Shown here: positions 22,500 to 35,454 of the stretch, piece by piece
Layout of the letters: every line of letters starts with the position of its first letter
Position numbering within the stretch: the stretch's first letter is position 1
Origin: Coptis chinensis
Lineage: Eukaryota; Streptophyta; Magnoliopsida; Ranunculales; Ranunculaceae
Direction: 5' to 3'
Length of the DNA: 64,000 nt
Assembly: GCA_015680905.1 (NCBI GenBank)
Contig: CM027378.1
Span: forward strand, 8,661,001 to 8,725,000
Notes under the pieces: model-generated
What the model saw: only the letters and a program-made list of their open reading frames with translations
What the model was told of the DNA's origin: nothing
Databases searched by the model: none
Translations under genes and position numbers: made by a program

Positions 22500-24000
22500 T
22501 TACTTTGTTATCAACCACTCTGCCGAGCAGGAGTGGTGATGGCATTTATCTCACCTACATTTTCAAATTCATTACTAGTATTATCCGTTACCTCAAAGGC
22601 TGTGTTTGTTGTTTTAGGATTAGGTATTGCGTTACCTGGAAACACACCTTTGGTTTGGGCTTTATCTTGAGCCAACTGTTGGGTTAAATTAGTTACGGAT
22701 TGTAGAAGCTGTTGGTTGGATTGAGCCATGGTTTGGAAAAGTTTTTGGCTCACTTGTATAAAGGTGTCAAGACGATCCGGCTGTGTGGGTGTAGTGGTCA
22801 CGGGTGGTGTTACTGGAACTATTTCCCGTGAATTATTTATTGGTGGATTTTGATAGTTATTATTTACCTAACGATACCTCTATTAGCATTATAATTATTA
22901 TAATTACCTTGACCTTGTGCTTGACCTTGTCGGGTTGCACTTGGTTGTTATAATTATTAAAATTACCCCGACCACGCCCTTGTCGTAGTGGAGCTTGGTT
23001 AAAAAGCTGCGTTAACGTTAACATATTGATGATTGTACCCTTGAGGTGTGACGTTTTGGTTATTTCTCCAACCGAAATTGGGATTTTGTCTCCAAGGGGC
23101 GTTAGGTTCACTATTAATGGAACAAGCCTGTTCATAGGCTATAGGACAGTGGGATTCGGGATGCTGAGGGCTCCAAATCAAAACTACATGGATTTGAATT
23201 TACATTCATAACGGGATTGGCTTTTGTTGTACAGAAATGGCATCTACCTTTTTTGTGAGGGATTCAATTAGAGTTTTAAGCTCAGGATCTGATTTAACCT
23301 CAAACATACTGGTAGCCTTAACTGTGGAAGAAGAACTAGTGGAGCGGGAGTAATCGTCACTACCCCCCCAATTATTATTACGCTTAGTTTGGTCCTCTAA
23401 AAATTTATAAGCCTCCGAGGCTCCTTTGTTTAAGAAACTACCCCCATTCATTATGTCAAGGACTTCTTTATGGTGATGTTGAAGTCCTTTGAAAAAGGCA
23501 CCTAACTAACGCGGTCTTTTCGCTAAGTTATGATGTGGACACTCTATAAGCAGATCGGTGAAACGATTCCAAGCCTCTGAAAATGTTTCATGAGGATTTT
23601 GTCGAAAGAAATGAATCTTGGAAAGCATCTCATCCGTCTTTAGGGGTGGGTAAAAATGTTCCATAAACAGCTGAACAAGTTTAGCCCACGAGTCCACGTT
23701 AAATTAGGCTTTGGGCAGTTAACCAAGACGCCTTTATCGGGCTAAGGTGAAAGGGAATACCCTTAATTTAATTTAATCGCACCAACCGTAGGGTGGTGGA
23801 ATGTTGTTAAGGACTTGTTCAATCCTACGCATGTGCTGATAGGGTTTTTCATGGTCTAACCCATGAAAAACGGGTAACAGATTAAATATATTTGGGGGGA
23901 TTCGAAAATCCCCCGCTGGGTTTGCTAGAACGATGCAAGATTTGGGGCTATCGCTCAAGGCTTTGTAGAAATCCGAGAGGAGTCTCTCTTTCTTCCCCAT
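22500..24000 (-). pseudogene. Ty3/gypsy gag, broken
   Basis: Gag reads from MGKKERLLSDFYKALSDSP at 24000 with IPPNIFNLLPVFHGLDHEKP, a start typical of plant gypsy gag. After a shift, 23697-23506 gives SWAKLVQLFMEHFYPPLK, MLSKIHFFRQNPHETFSEAW and RFTDLLIECPHHNL, the conserved capsid-domain pattern. Further on is a Gln/Asn-rich stretch with SPQHPESHCPIAYEQ, the H..C end of a zinc-knuckle-like motif whose first cysteines are out of frame. The last part (22801-22511) is Gln-rich. At least four frame breaks separate the pieces. Confidence 0.8.
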
Positions 24001-24549
24001 TTTATCGGTGGTGTGTGTGGAATAGTAGCTAGAGGTGTAGTGTGTGGTATACTAGATAGACTTGATTGTTGATGTTGTTGTGTATTTACGCTCGGGTGTT
24101 TTGTGCGACCGCACCTTAATCTCATGCAAGACTAAGTCGAGCTTAACTACACATGCAACACTCCAAACAATTCGATATACTAGTATAAACCTCTAACGAG
24201 AGATGCGAGGTGTGGAAGAAAGGAATACCTGATTGGCCCTTGCTTTCCCTTATGAATAAGCGTCTTGTTTACGCTGTGTTCGGTGTATATAAGAGATTAG
24301 AACACCTGAAAAACTTGACAACTCGAAGTTGAAACAAGCCGTGGAAATCCTGTATTTTCGAGAAGAGCGCTGGCGCTTATCTTATGCTGCCGCTTCAAGG
24401 CAAAGTCGAAGCTCGAAGTAAGATAGCGTCGGGTCTCTTTTTGAAGCTGGCCTTCGATGTATAAACGAAGTCCATAAGATAGCTGGTCGCGCTCTCTTTG
24501 AAGCGTGGCCTTCAGTCGTTTTTCTCGCGAATTTTTCCAAAACTGAAAC

Positions 24550-26058
24550 GGCAACCACAAGATGAATCAAACAAGGGTGGGTGGGTGAAATGGGACTTAA
24601 AAATAACTAATTATATTATGAATACAATGCTAAAGTGCAACTAAGACGCTAGCCATTTTGATAAAGATTGAAATTTATATTTGATAATCAGAAAATGAAT
24701 AGTTTACCTACGAAATGAACTACGAATCCACAACGTAAGTAAACTAAACTTATTACTGATGCTCTTAGTTTATCAAAGATTTTATTCTACTCTCAACCAA
24801 TTGAGATATAGTGGAGTAGATAGAGTTCGTTCCACTCCTAGTGCTCTAGCATGAATGTTTTCTAATCTAACTAGTCGTTTTTAAGTCTATGAGAGTTTTA
24901 CGAAGGGAATTATACTACGATGCAACTACCCACAAGATGCAACTAGTCGGTTATCGAAATACTAAGGGGAATGCTACGTTGATTCTATGATAAGGAGTTA
25001 GAGGGGATTGATTCCACCATAACTCAACTTAATCCACTAACGATTTAATCGTCGTCCGTAATCCGAATTGAACTGCTTCGCAGAACAATTGGTTATTCCT
25101 AATCCCTAATTATACATGGCATTTCTACCAATTCATAACTAGCATGTGAACAATTAAACCCATTCTCATGGTGAACTAATCATTTCTAGAGTGGAATAGA
25201 AAATACGACGATTCTACGATAATCGGAATCAAGCTTTCATCAAGGCTTCACAACCCCCTCTAATGGAGGTTTAGCCTTGAATCATTCCGCAATCATTTCC
25301 ATTTATATTAAAACTAAACATAATATAAAGCATTGAAATTTATTTAATTAAACAATAATGGAAATCTAATTAATAACTATGAAATGATAACGAACAATAA
25401 TGGAATTTAGATCTAGAAATCGAAATTGACAAAATAACTATTTTTATTATCTAATCAATCAAGAACAATAATTTGAGAGTTTAATCTAAAACAAGAATTG
25501 AAATGAAATTAAACTTAATTAAACTAATGAAAACTACATCTAGAATTAAGGTTTAATGGAGGCTAACTAATCTAATTTATTTTCTAACCTAACTATCTAC
25601 CATTAATGAAGAGCTAAGCTTTTGTTCTTATACATTCAGATCCAAAATTCGTGCATGGGCTTGGAGCCAGGGTTTGGGCCAGAGAATCAGGCCCAAAACC
25701 CAATTCTTTCGGTCCAAAAAGGCCTCTTCAGCTGCAGTTGACTTCCACAGACTTTTCGTCCACTTCTGCTCCTCTGATTGGGTCAAGGCTTGGACCATTG
25801 CAAAGCTCTTTCCGAGCCGGTCGTTTTGACATAAGGTATGCCCAATTCCGAGGTCTGAGTCCAAAGATACGGCTTTCGGAAGTTCTGCTGACTTTTGCTC
25901 CTTTATCTCGCTAAAGTGGTACATTTCTGCACATAATGGACTTTGAAACCCGAAATGCATAAAAAACGTGTCAGTGTTAACTCTTACTTATTATTCACAT
26001 AATTGGTCTAACAGTATGATTATTAAGGGGTTAAAACTACAGTTTTGGGCTCTTATCA
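24550..26058 (-). mobile_element. Probable 5' LTR and leader of the gypsy element
   Basis: On the minus strand, TGATAAGAGCCCAAAACTG at 26058 starts a 1.4-1.5 kb AT-rich, non-coding stretch that ends a little before the gag leader. It has the position and length of a long 5' LTR. The leader (24560-24010) carries duplicated GAAGGCCACGCTTC / GAAGGCCAGCTTC words. The inner boundary and primer-binding site were not identified, and no second LTR is visible in the window. Confidence 0.5.
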
Positions 26059-27059
26059 GGACCCTCATCATGCGCTTTTGAAAACTCTTATATATTAACT
26101 TCAACATGTGGATGCAATGATTTTGGAAACTAGGGATGTATGTTTTGTCGTATTTTGCCGCACTGTACTCCATGTAATATATTTCGAAGACTATGTGGCA
26201 GGATTGAAGTTGGGATATGTACCATTCCAATTTCAATGTGCCGTGTTATGTAATCGTGTGTTTAGTGGCAATGTGGATAAATATTTTAAGCGCCAATGCA
26301 TGAATATGTTACTTGATCGCATATATATGCAAGCTGGTAGGTGATCACATCCAACAATTACCCGCTTAAATTTAAATTTTGTGTAGCTGCATGAACCCAT
26401 GTAAAATATTTACTAAAGGAGCACACCACTGCGCAGAACGGTTGTGAATGTTGCTTTTTTGCCTCTTTTTCTTTTTGGGATTTCTGCTCTTTTGTTCATT
26501 CAAGATCCTTAATTAATGTTGTTAAACTGCGTAAGTTAGTAGAGGAAGTTATATAGTGGATGCAACTAATTTTGCTTGTAATAGTTGTTGGGTGGAGATA
26601 TGTCAGTGGAGTATGACACTGCTTCTGACATATGTGGAAATTATAACGCATCGCTTTCACTATGGAGCCGAACGGAGAACAAAATTGTTGTGTTCTCACG
26701 ATATATATTTCATTCAAGTGACCAAAAGTTTGCACTTGATCTTAGCCCAGTAAATGAAGATTAAAAAGTTTGAAATACAAACAAAAGAGGATAAACAAAT
26801 TTGGTTACAGATTAATTGTCAGGGATCATATAGCCTAGGCATAATTGTTTGAACCACTCACTGTTTTGATCAAACACATCAGACATGTTACTCAGCTCTT
26901 CCATTTAACTACTGTACGTACAAACTGTTGCCAGTGTGGATCATATATGTTGAAATTCTTCTGTTCGGCGCTAAAGAGTCGAACAGAGCCAAATGTGAGA
27001 TTGGAGTTTGGGGTATGACACTGTTGGTGCCATACACGTACCAATGTGTTTGTTCGGCA
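26059..27059. other. No assigned gene
   Basis: Scattered short frames on both strands without recognisable domains. TTCTGTTCGGCGCTAAAG with CGAACAGAG (about 26960-26990) forms a small hairpin; a similar CTCTGTTCAGCGCTGTAAG..CGAACAG lies at about 54572-54600 just outside MULE-R, so it may be an element-terminal motif. Confidence 0.35.
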
Positions 27060-27395
27060 TGCAGTACAGTTTCGAATATGAAAAGTCAATGTATTATGTC
27101 ACAGGGAGTGACATAACTTTGACGTATGACATAAATTATGTCATAGTCCTGCACTGCCGCGAAATATGACGATATATGCCGGTTTTTTAGCAAACCGATA
27201 TCGATATTTTACGAATTATTGCGTCGTATGGCCATAGTTCATGACTATGAACATTGATTGTTCATAGTACATACAGTATGGACTATGAACACTCGTTGTT
27301 CATAGCTCATAGCTATGACCAATGAGTGTTCATAGCTTACCGAACTAAGAACAATCACTGTTCATAATCCAATTGTGGTATGAACAAAGAATATT
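27060..27395 (+). repeat. Direct repeat E with palindrome array, copy 1
   Basis: Starts TCGAATATGAAAAGTCAATG, then a TTATGTCA block, GCCGGTTTTTTAGCAAACC, ATCGATATTTTACGAATT and a palindrome array (ATGAACATTGATTGTTCAT and relatives). It repeats in direct orientation at 28105-28440. Confidence 0.85.
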
Positions 27396-27399
27396 CTAG

Positions 27400-27600
27400 G
27401 GCTGGTCATCAAGCTACCCGACACCCGAGTCGAGTTTTGCTATACTGAAGCTCGACTCACACATGCAGAAGCTTGACTTGAATTAGACTTCGAGATTAAC
27501 ATTGAACCTGAAGCACGACTCGTCCAGTTCTACTAATAGCTCGAGCTCAACTCGGCTCGACTCGTTTTGCACTTGGAGCTCGATGACATACTTCTCTAAT
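27400..27600. mobile_element. Decayed MITE with GAGCTCGA-type words
   Basis: TAGGGCTGGTCATCAAGC followed by repeated GCTCGACTC / AGCTCGAGCTC words, the composition of plant MITEs whose TIRs begin GGGCTG and whose body is rich in GAGCTCG. It interrupts the end of palindrome array E. TIRs and target duplication are not clear. Confidence 0.45.
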
Positions 27601-27667
27601 TCCATCTTTTCCTTCTTAGATTGCATCGTTCATAGTCTACTTGATAGAGGGGTATGTAATTGAAGAG

Positions 27668-28000
27668 GCCAAAATAATTGCCGAGATATCGCCGATATAT
27701 ATATATATATATATATATTGTTTTTTGGGTACACCGAGATGGAAATACCCAATATATCTCAACCGAATATTGAATCTATTTTTTCCCGATATATTTTGCA
27801 ATTTCAGATATAACAATATATATCGACCGATATATACGATATAATTTTTTGGCTTTGACAGATATTGTTGGCTTTGACCGAATATTGTTGACTTTGACTA
27901 ATATATTGATTGTATTTCCGATATAATAGACAATATATCCGATACATCGACATACAAAACAAAATTTTGACTGGTATGATGTGTCTGATCAAAACGGTGA
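27668..28000. mobile_element. GATATATCG-rich MITE-like segment
   Basis: CCGAGATATCGCCGATATAT at the left and CAATATATCCGATACATCG at the right enclose words such as CCGATATA, CGAATATTG and a triple GGCTTTGAC/GACTTTGAC. Content is close to 58664-59083, which has clean TIRs. A (TA)n run sits at 27693-27717. Confidence 0.5.
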
Positions 28001-28104
28001 GTGGTTCAAACAATTATACCTAGGCTATATGATCCCGACAATTTATCTCAGAATCAAATTTGTTTATCCTCTTCTTGTCACCCATCATCCCCCCATGCAA
28101 GTAG

Positions 28105-28440
28105 AGTTCGAATATGAAAAGTCAATGTATTATGTCATAGTGCCATAATTTTTATATATATATGTGATAATATATATTATGTTATAGTCCCAAATTAATG
28201 CACCGCCAAATATGACGACATAAGCCGGTTTTTAGCAAACCGATATCGATATTTTATGAATTATTGCCTCATTATGGCCATAGTTCATGAGTATGAACAT
28301 TGATTGTTCATATATCGTTCAAGATGGACTATGGGACTATGAACACTTATTGTTCATAGTTAGGTAGCTATGAACAAAGGAGAGTTCATAGCTACCTAAC
28401 TATGAACAATCACCGCTCATAGTTCAATTATGATCGACAA
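28105..28440 (+). repeat. Direct repeat E with palindrome array, copy 2
   Basis: Second copy of 27060-27395, including GCCGGTTTTTAGCAAACC, ATCGATATTTTATGAATT and four palindrome units (to TATGAACAATCACCG). The two copies flank the two MITE-like segments above. Confidence 0.85.
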
Positions 28441-28449
28441 CGAAAAAAA

Positions 28450-28530
28450 AATAGACTAAGTCCATTTTGACTAAGTCCCAAACGACTTGGCCACACCGTC
28501 CCCAAATGACTTGGATTAAGTCCCAAACGA
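28450..28530. repeat. Fragment of the foldback-element core
   Basis: GACTAAGTCC, CCCAAACGACTTGGCCACACC and TTAAGTCCCAAACGA match the core units of 11316-12234 without the TIRs. This shows that family is present more than once. Confidence 0.7.
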
Positions 28531-29353
28531 AGTTGCATATTCTCTCTCCAAATGTCCAAAAGGACCTTTTCTCTCCAACCCGAAAACCCTTAATTGAGGC
28601 TTTCTCTTCAATTTTCCGGAACCCTAAATTGAAAACCCTAATGAAACACCGAAACCCTCAAACCCTAAATTGAAAACAAAATTGTATACCCGATTTGCAT
28701 CTGCAGTGGAAGGTACACTTCAAGTTTTTATTTTAATTTGATGTGATTGTATTCAGATTTGTGCAATTATATTTTCGAACCCTTATATTTTCACCATTTT
28801 CCCATATTTTTTTTTTCTTGAACAAATGTGTAGTGTTATTTCCTTTACGCTTTTAGGTTAAGTTTGGGTAAAAGGTTTAGCATCGCGACAAATATAATAA
28901 GGGAAAAATATTTGAAAGGAAGGTTATGATAGAGTTATTATCCCGTGGGTGTTCGGTTATAATGATCCGCCTTTCTCAATTTGAAAAAAACTTTCAATTT
29001 GAGAGGATAGATCATTATAACTATATATCCACCGGAGGTAGGTAACTCTTTCATGTCCAAGTTTTCAATTATTTCTTTACGCTTTAGGTTAAGTTTTGGT
29101 ACAAGGTTGTTCCATAGATATAGATAAATATCTGCCATACGCTGATACATCACATAAGACAAAGTCTTTGGTTTAGTTATTTTCATTGTCGAATTTGGTA
29201 ATTACATTTGATCATGAGATATCTTATTGTAGTTATTGGTAGAGGTGGAGAAGGTATTTTGATTGGGGAAACAATGTTTACTATTTTAGATTGGTGAAAC
29301 CGTTGGCTAATTAGGAAGAAAAATGTTATTATGTTTTATGTTATTTTTCTAGG

Positions 29354-31360
29354 ATGAAGAAAGATGTGTATAAATATAAGCCTAAAAAAGTTGAAGACGG
29401 TCGACCTCGAGGTGGTATCAAGGTTACCACTCGATGCTATCCAAAAATGCTCGAGGATAAGTTGTTTTCGACATTTGATATAGATGAAAGGGTTGATTTG
29501 AGGAAATCACCTTTGGTTTTCTTCTAGATATTAATACAAGAGATCCGACCGACAAGAAAAGGTATACTATGCTTGCCCACCGCAATCAATCTGATTGTGG
29601 AAGTGTTGCAAAAGAGGATTTTACCACTGACTTACAAATTAAAAGAGGTATACTTAACTTTCAAGGAGTCGGACGTGGCCCTTCTTACTGGACTGTCCAT
29701 AGATCGACCTCCTGACTGGTATTTCCGGATGGATTCAACGGTGCCTACTGCCTTCCGGGTAAGGTATTTCAGGACAACCAAACTTCGGCGCAATTACTGT
29801 GACGATGTTTTGCTAACGGAGATTTTGACGGCACGGATGTTAGCTAAGACAAAGTCAGTACGGAGGAATAAGACGACTAGGAATGACATATACCGCCTGA
29901 ACAGATTGTTTGTGGTCGGGGCTTTTTTTATTCCAAAGTCTACTTAACGGAGTTAGTGTACTTCATGTCGACATTGCACAAGTTTGGAACAGTTTGATGC
30001 ATTTCCATGGGGTTATCTTACTTTCAAGGCATTAAAGCCGGTGTGGAGCATCTAAACACCGAAATGGAGAAGCAGCTTAAAAGTTTTCAAGAGAAGCCGC
30101 TTTACACACACCCTAGACGGTGTGCACTTGCTTTCACCTTGTGGATATTCCTTCACGCTCCTCTTTGGATGCATACCGATTGATAGGAACGCTTTCCCTG
30201 GTTTCTAGGGTGGGTTAAAGTTGCAAGGAAAACCATGCGACAGTAAGTGGGACCCAGTTTGAAGAACATGAGAAAAGTTCGTGGGTGAATGACTTACAAG
30301 TTCCACGGAATGCGCAAGCAATGAGAGTTTACAGAGATGCAATTTAGGTTAAGTTGTAAATTTGTTTTGTTAGTATGGATCGATCCCTTGTTTGTTTCTA
30401 TTAAAAGTGTTTTTGATTGGGTTGTTTGTTACATAGAGAAGTCGCCGATAACCGTGTTCCTCCGACATTTTTTTCATCAAGCAATGCAAACAGAGGTAAT
30501 GTTTTATCTTCCTCTCGCTTTTTGGTCCATCGCCTAATAAGTATCGCTGATGTATGTTGGCATGAATCTCATCTTGTAATGACAGTGATTAAACGAAAAG
30601 TCGGGGAGATGTTATGGGAGCTTTCAAGCAAAGCTGCCGGACCTGCTGTGGTAGTTGAGGGAACCGGGGCAAACCGTGGGTACCGGAGGATCTGGGTGAT
30701 GATGATGCGTTTGCAGAATCGTCGGCAAAGAGGTTCCCAAGAGGGAGAAGTCTCACCAAGCAGAAAAGAAAATCAGACACCAAGCAAGTTTCAGACAGCC
30801 CTGAACCGCTGAGGAAGAGGCAACCATCAACTAAACCTGTAGTCACACGACATGAACCTCTAGTGAAGCAGGCGAGGACCACACACAAGTCCAGTTTGAA
30901 GATTCTACCCTTTACTAAGAAGCCCAGGACCCAAAAGACAAAACTTTCTAATGATAATGATTTATCTCAGCAAATTGCAGAGAAGAATGTTGTTGAAATT
31001 GAAAAAGAACGTGAAGAGGGAGAAGACCTGCCCAATGAAGTCTTAAGCATAAGTTCATTGGAAAATGAGTCTGTTGGGGGTTCTCAATTGCAAAATGTTC
31101 GTAACACCAGTGGTGGAGTTGTTGAGAATAATTGCGGTGAAGTGGCGGTTGATAATAAATGGGTCGCAGATTACAAACATCAACCGCCGCAAAATTGGTA
31201 TTTCCATGCTTTTATCTTTTTGTTTGTACACACCGGTTGGTTGATTGCAAAGATCGATGCGTCTTTCTTCCCTTTGTTTTTGGCAAATCAAGGGGAAATC
31301 TCAATTGATCCAACAAGTCAATTTATGATGAAGGGGTGGGTGGTTTACCGGGTTTGAAGG
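29354..31360 (+). pseudogene. DUF1985/Ulp1-type plant gene, N-terminal and linker regions, broken
   Basis: ATG at 29354 follows TTTTTCTAGG, an acceptor-like site. It opens MKKDVYKYKPKKVEDGRPRG and runs about 60 codons to a stop. 29573-29947 gives PTAINLIVEVLQKRILPL and YLTFKESDVALLTGLSIDR, the xLTF..sDVALLTGL motif of the DUF1985-like domain in plant Ulp1-family genes. Next come ELVYFMSTLHKFGTV, PWGYLTF, HLNTEMEKQLKSF and FTLWIFLHAPLW in shifting frames, the FPWG..F and alpha-helical parts of the same domain. 30600-31357 is a charged linker (KKPRTQKTKLS, IEKEREEGEDL). No Ulp1 catalytic domain follows by 32 kb. GACCTTTTCTCTCC and AACCCTAAATTGAAAACCC (28560-28680) look like a 5' leader. This gene class is often mobilised by MULEs. 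Confidence 0.6.
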
Positions 31361-31364
31361 ATTC

Positions 31365-33420
31365 TATGTACTTTTGTCTTAAATATTTACAAGTTATGCT
31401 TAACTATAAATTCAATTGTTTTGACCTCAACCGCTGTAAGCTCAAATGTTGATTTTGCAGAATGCGCATATGAATACCGCTAACGATTCGCCCGACAAAT
31501 GAGTGCTCATTACAAAATTGGCTTAAAGCCGAAAAGTGGGTAGAGATATTATGTCTTGTCACATCAATTTCGATGCTGCAATCAACAGTGTAAGAGTATG
31601 CAGGTGAACTTTTAAACATGTGAGGAATGAATCCATAACTAAAAGTGGGCTTGACACGGCTTTGCACATTGCACGACAAAAAGAGTATAAAGGAAAAATA
31701 ACCCGATATTCCCCGTGAAAAAGAAAGGGTTATGTATGCGCAATGATTGGCTAAAGAAAGTGAGTAAGTAAACATTGGCTAATGAAAAGTTCTAGATTGA
31801 CATAAGGTTACTTGTTTGAAAGTTTCCACTATTTAGAGTGTGTAGTGTTGACTCACGACTTATTTGTACTAATTGTATCCATATTTTCTTCATCTATTAA
31901 TAGGACGGAGAAGCTGAAAAAGGTTGATGATGGTGACAACCGATGATGATGCCGACAACGAAAATATTTGTTTAAAAGTGGAGCACTTTTAGTATGCGAA
32001 ATTTACGGATCCTTATATTTAAGGCTAGTAAACATTACCGCGGTTTACATTTTTTGAGGGGTGAGTAAATTTTAAGAGAGACTGTTATTGTAATGATGCA
32101 TAAAATGTAGTGTAGGCTGGTTATGAAGCTATTTTATATCGCAGCTAAATAAACATAGCCGCTGACTCAACATATAAAAAGCAGCAGCTATTCTCATGGA
32201 TGATTTGTACTACGATGAAGGAATGCTACACTTGAAGAACTAGGATGTGATACTCTCCGCACAATTTGGGAAAAACTCAAAACCAAATATTTGTTTTTTC
32301 TCATACAATGTAGTATACCCGTATGACAAAAAGTAGTATAAGGTCTATTCTATGTGCAACTAACTCACAATGTAGTATAAAGATGGCAAAGATGGCACTA
32401 TCGTATGCATGAATGAATCAAGATAAAATGTAATAAATAAACATTAAAAATATAATGTAATCTTGACATGAATACCCCAATAAGATAATCCAATAATATC
32501 TTCCAAATTAATTTGAGATATTTCCAATAGGGGTAAAGAAAGAGAAAAAATGGTCAAAAAGACCGATAATTCCAAAAGGAAACAACAAATAAAAAAATTG
32601 AAAATAATAATTGTAATGAACCACTCATTCCAAAAGGAAAACAACAAAAAAAATGAAGAATAACTACAAAGACTACACAATAAGAGAACTTCTAATAAAG
32701 GTAAAAGAATGCAAAAACAAATAAACAAAAGAAAATTTCTCAAGCTTAAAGACAAAGAAGGAGCTTGGGTTGGTTTATTCTCCCAAATTTATTTTTATCT
32801 CTTTCTAATGAAAGGGTAATTTAGGAACCTAAATGTGTCTTAAACAATTTTATTTATTTATTTCAAAGTTGGGGTACGGAGAGTTTTTTTATGGTATGTC
32901 CAAGATCACCCTAAACATAGGCCTCTATTTATTCTCCCATATTTATTCAAAATGCTAAAGAGACAGCTCATCGGCCTCTATCTACGCGGATGCACCAAAC
33001 ACAATATGCCACGTGGTAACTACTTAAACCGATAATCGGTTGATTAGAAAATAGAGAAAATGGGCAAAAAAAAATGCTTAATCAAGGAACTCTACCACCC
33101 TTTTTTTCTTTTTAAATGAGAAGCAACGTATGATTTTGTTTGGTTTGTCACTTAGATGGAGTCCAGGCTGTTCCCGTAGCATTACACTCATATTTATTCT
33201 GTCTCTTTGGGAAGTGGGAAACGCAGGTCCCCATAACATAACACGTAACCCCAATTCACCCCTTCCCCTTCTTCCTATAGACTCTTCCTATAAACCCAAC
33301 ACCCGTGAGCTTTGAGAGATATTATTCACTACTAGACCTTTCCCTTCTTTTTTCCCCTTCTACTTTTGCCACACCAAATCTACTTTCTAAGGTTTGCAAA
33401 CATACTATACAATAAACGGT
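31365..33420. other. No gene recognised
   Basis: 31440-31790 and 32440-32760 hold AT-rich or A-rich sequence with minus-strand open frames lacking domains. TTTATTCTCCCAAATTTATT (32776) and TTTATTCTCCCATATTTATT (32928) are a 150-bp-spaced direct repeat. 33130-33320 resembles upstream/leader sequence (CTTCCTATAGACTCTTCCTATA). Confidence 0.4.
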
Positions 33421-33495
33421 TATTAGTTTGCAAAAAGGGAACCGAGACTTGAGAAAACGGTTACAAGAACCTCCATCCAATTCAATATAAAATCC

Positions 33496-33885
33496 TTAAA
33501 CAGAAGTCGTGGAAACAGCTTTATGCAATACAAAGCGTAAAACAAATAATAAATCAAACATACAATGGCGGCCTCTTTCTTCATCGCACACAACAACAAC
33601 AACATAAAGGAGTTGCATACAGATATGTGGGCAGAGGGTTCTTAAACGTGCTCCACTCCCATTTGTCCGTAAGTCAAAATTTGTGTCCGAGAATGGGGAA
33701 GCCTTTACAAGTCCAAATTCCTTTGTAATGGACAACGCTAACTCACGGATCATTTCTTGGTTACGCTTTATAAATACCGTGCAAAATGGGAATCCACTAT
33801 ATCTTTCGTGATCCAAAGATTGACAACAACCCACCAATTCCAACCCCAACACTAAAGAACACACCACACGGTGCATCGGGCGCAT
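33496..33885 (-). CDS. Unrecognised minus-strand open frame next to duplicate D2
   Basis: A 129-aa open frame containing IRELALSITKEFGLVKASPF and TNFDLRTNGSGARLRTLCPH. Its composition looks like coding sequence rather than random, but I recognise no family. It abuts the right D2 duplicate and continues the same strand as MSIEFTNIP-like pieces there (34228-33992). It could be an exon of the gene whose other parts are in D2. The left D2 copy does not include this part. Confidence 0.25.
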   Translation of the reverse strand: MRPMHRVVCSLVLGLELVGCCQSLDHERYSGFPFCTVFIKRNQEMIRELALSITKEFGLVKASPFSDTNFDLRTNGSGARLRTLCPHICMQLLYVVVVVCDEERGRHCMFDLLFVLRFVLHKAVSTTSV

Positions 33886-34019
33886 TTACAATAGTTGTGT
33901 CTTCAATGCAAGGTATTGTTCTCTTGACAACACCTTACGAAAAACCAAAATTATTACGCTTTGCAAACCAACGACAGAGAGGTCTATCAACTCAATACTC
34001 CTCGGTTAGATTCTTTACG

Positions 34020-34960
34020 TAATCCCATGGAATGTTGGTGAATTCAATGGAACCATTGGGTTTCACTATAGTTCGATTGTCAAAGCCCAACTTCAACACC
34101 AGAAAGCCTACCCGAAAGCAAGTAAAACTAAGCAACTTGTCATCATCATGTATGTTGAATTGTTTGATTCCCCGAAGTTTGAAATGGAGAAGGTTGAACG
34201 ACTTGAGTTGTCGCTTAATGATGAACACATCGAACCAGCCCGCAGTGGCTGCAAAAGGATCTATTCACTGGTCTCTTTCTAATGACTGCGCATATTGGTA
34301 TTTAACATTGCCCTCGAATCTTGATGAGGATTGGGCTACCGCAGACTAAATCCCCCCTGCATTTGTACAAACCGCTTCAGTTTAATGGTACTATTGCTAT
34401 TATGTTCAAGCATCGGGTGAGAGTACAATGCTCCCGAAATTAGAACTTAGGGTTTTACAAGAATATGACAACAGGTTGTGGAGGAACCGAGGACGATTCA
34501 TTGGACAAATTGTATTCTCTCTCTTACCGCCCGCGCATTTCGCTGACCTACTCACGTAAAAAATATTGCAGTTTTTGAATGCAACAACAAGATCCTTTTT
34601 ACGATTTCGTGGTGAGAAGTTGCTATTTGTCAAAAGAATCCCAACCTGGGCAATCACTCCATTCTCCCATTCATGTCGACTTCATTGCAACTCCGCTTTT
34701 AACCCAGAAGTTGTATCTTGTAATGTACTACTTATATTTAGGGTGACATCAATCTTTCTTGTTTATTATCTAGTTTATTATCGATTCCGGTTTCTTATGC
34801 ATGTTCTTTAAATAGACAATGTAGTTTAGTTATACGCCAATGTAGTATGGTTATACTGCAATTAAACGAGAACATAATCAATTTTTTTGTTTTTAGCAGT
34901 CCTAATCAAATAGCAGTTGAAATGAAATAGCCTAATCAGTGAAGTACGTTTTTTATGCTC
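34020..34960 (+). repeat. D2 inverted duplicate, right member
   Basis: Inverse of 14885-15725. Content in order: CATGGAATGTTGGTGAATTC, TTGAATTGTTTGATTCCCC, TATTGGTATTTAACATTGCC, TTTAATGGTACTATTGCTAT, ACAACAGGTTGTGGAG, AAATATTGCAGTTTTTGAA and GAGAAGTTGCTATTTGTCAA. The last 180 bp (34780-34960) also occur at 43130-43320, so D2 is composite: a gene-like body plus a dispersed tail. Confidence 0.7.
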
Positions 34961-35454
34961 TTGACCCAATCAATCTGGTCAATATAACTAGCATACCACT
35001 TTTAGCCATGTTTGAAAGCAAAAGCAATAACTAGATACATCTGGGCCACACACACAGAGGTGAGGGTGTATGCTCGTAAAATAAACCATCAAAACATATC
35101 GAATCCAACAAAAAAAAAAAACTTGTCCAAATTTGTGCAATTCAAGTCGATTGGTCCACTATTTTGCAATGCCTCCTTCCAAAGATATGCCGTGACATTG
35201 AGTGCGTGAAATAATAAGAATGTGAGACCAACCACAAAATAGATATGAAACAATAATTTGAAATAAATAATTCACCTTTGAGTCAAGTAGATAGTAGACA
35301 TGTTAATTTTTTGGTTGGGAACTTTTGCAAAGTTGAGAGACCACCAAATAATGACCCGTTGAATTGAGCATTTTAAGATTGAAAACAAAGTATAAAATGA
35401 AGGTCGATATAGAAATTAAAAAATAGCAAAGTATAAACATTATTCGTTGATGGT
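34961..35454. other. No gene; short shared words
   Basis: TAAACCATCAAAACATATCG at 35082-35101 recurs at about 36693-36712. The complement of CTAAAAGTGGTCTGCTAGTT (36555) occurs here at about 34990, placing these two intervals in inverted relationship. Confidence 0.4.

Noticed and set aside
27641-27844. Open frame with a Tyr-Ile repeat
   Set aside because: It translates a (TA)n run inside a MITE-like segment.
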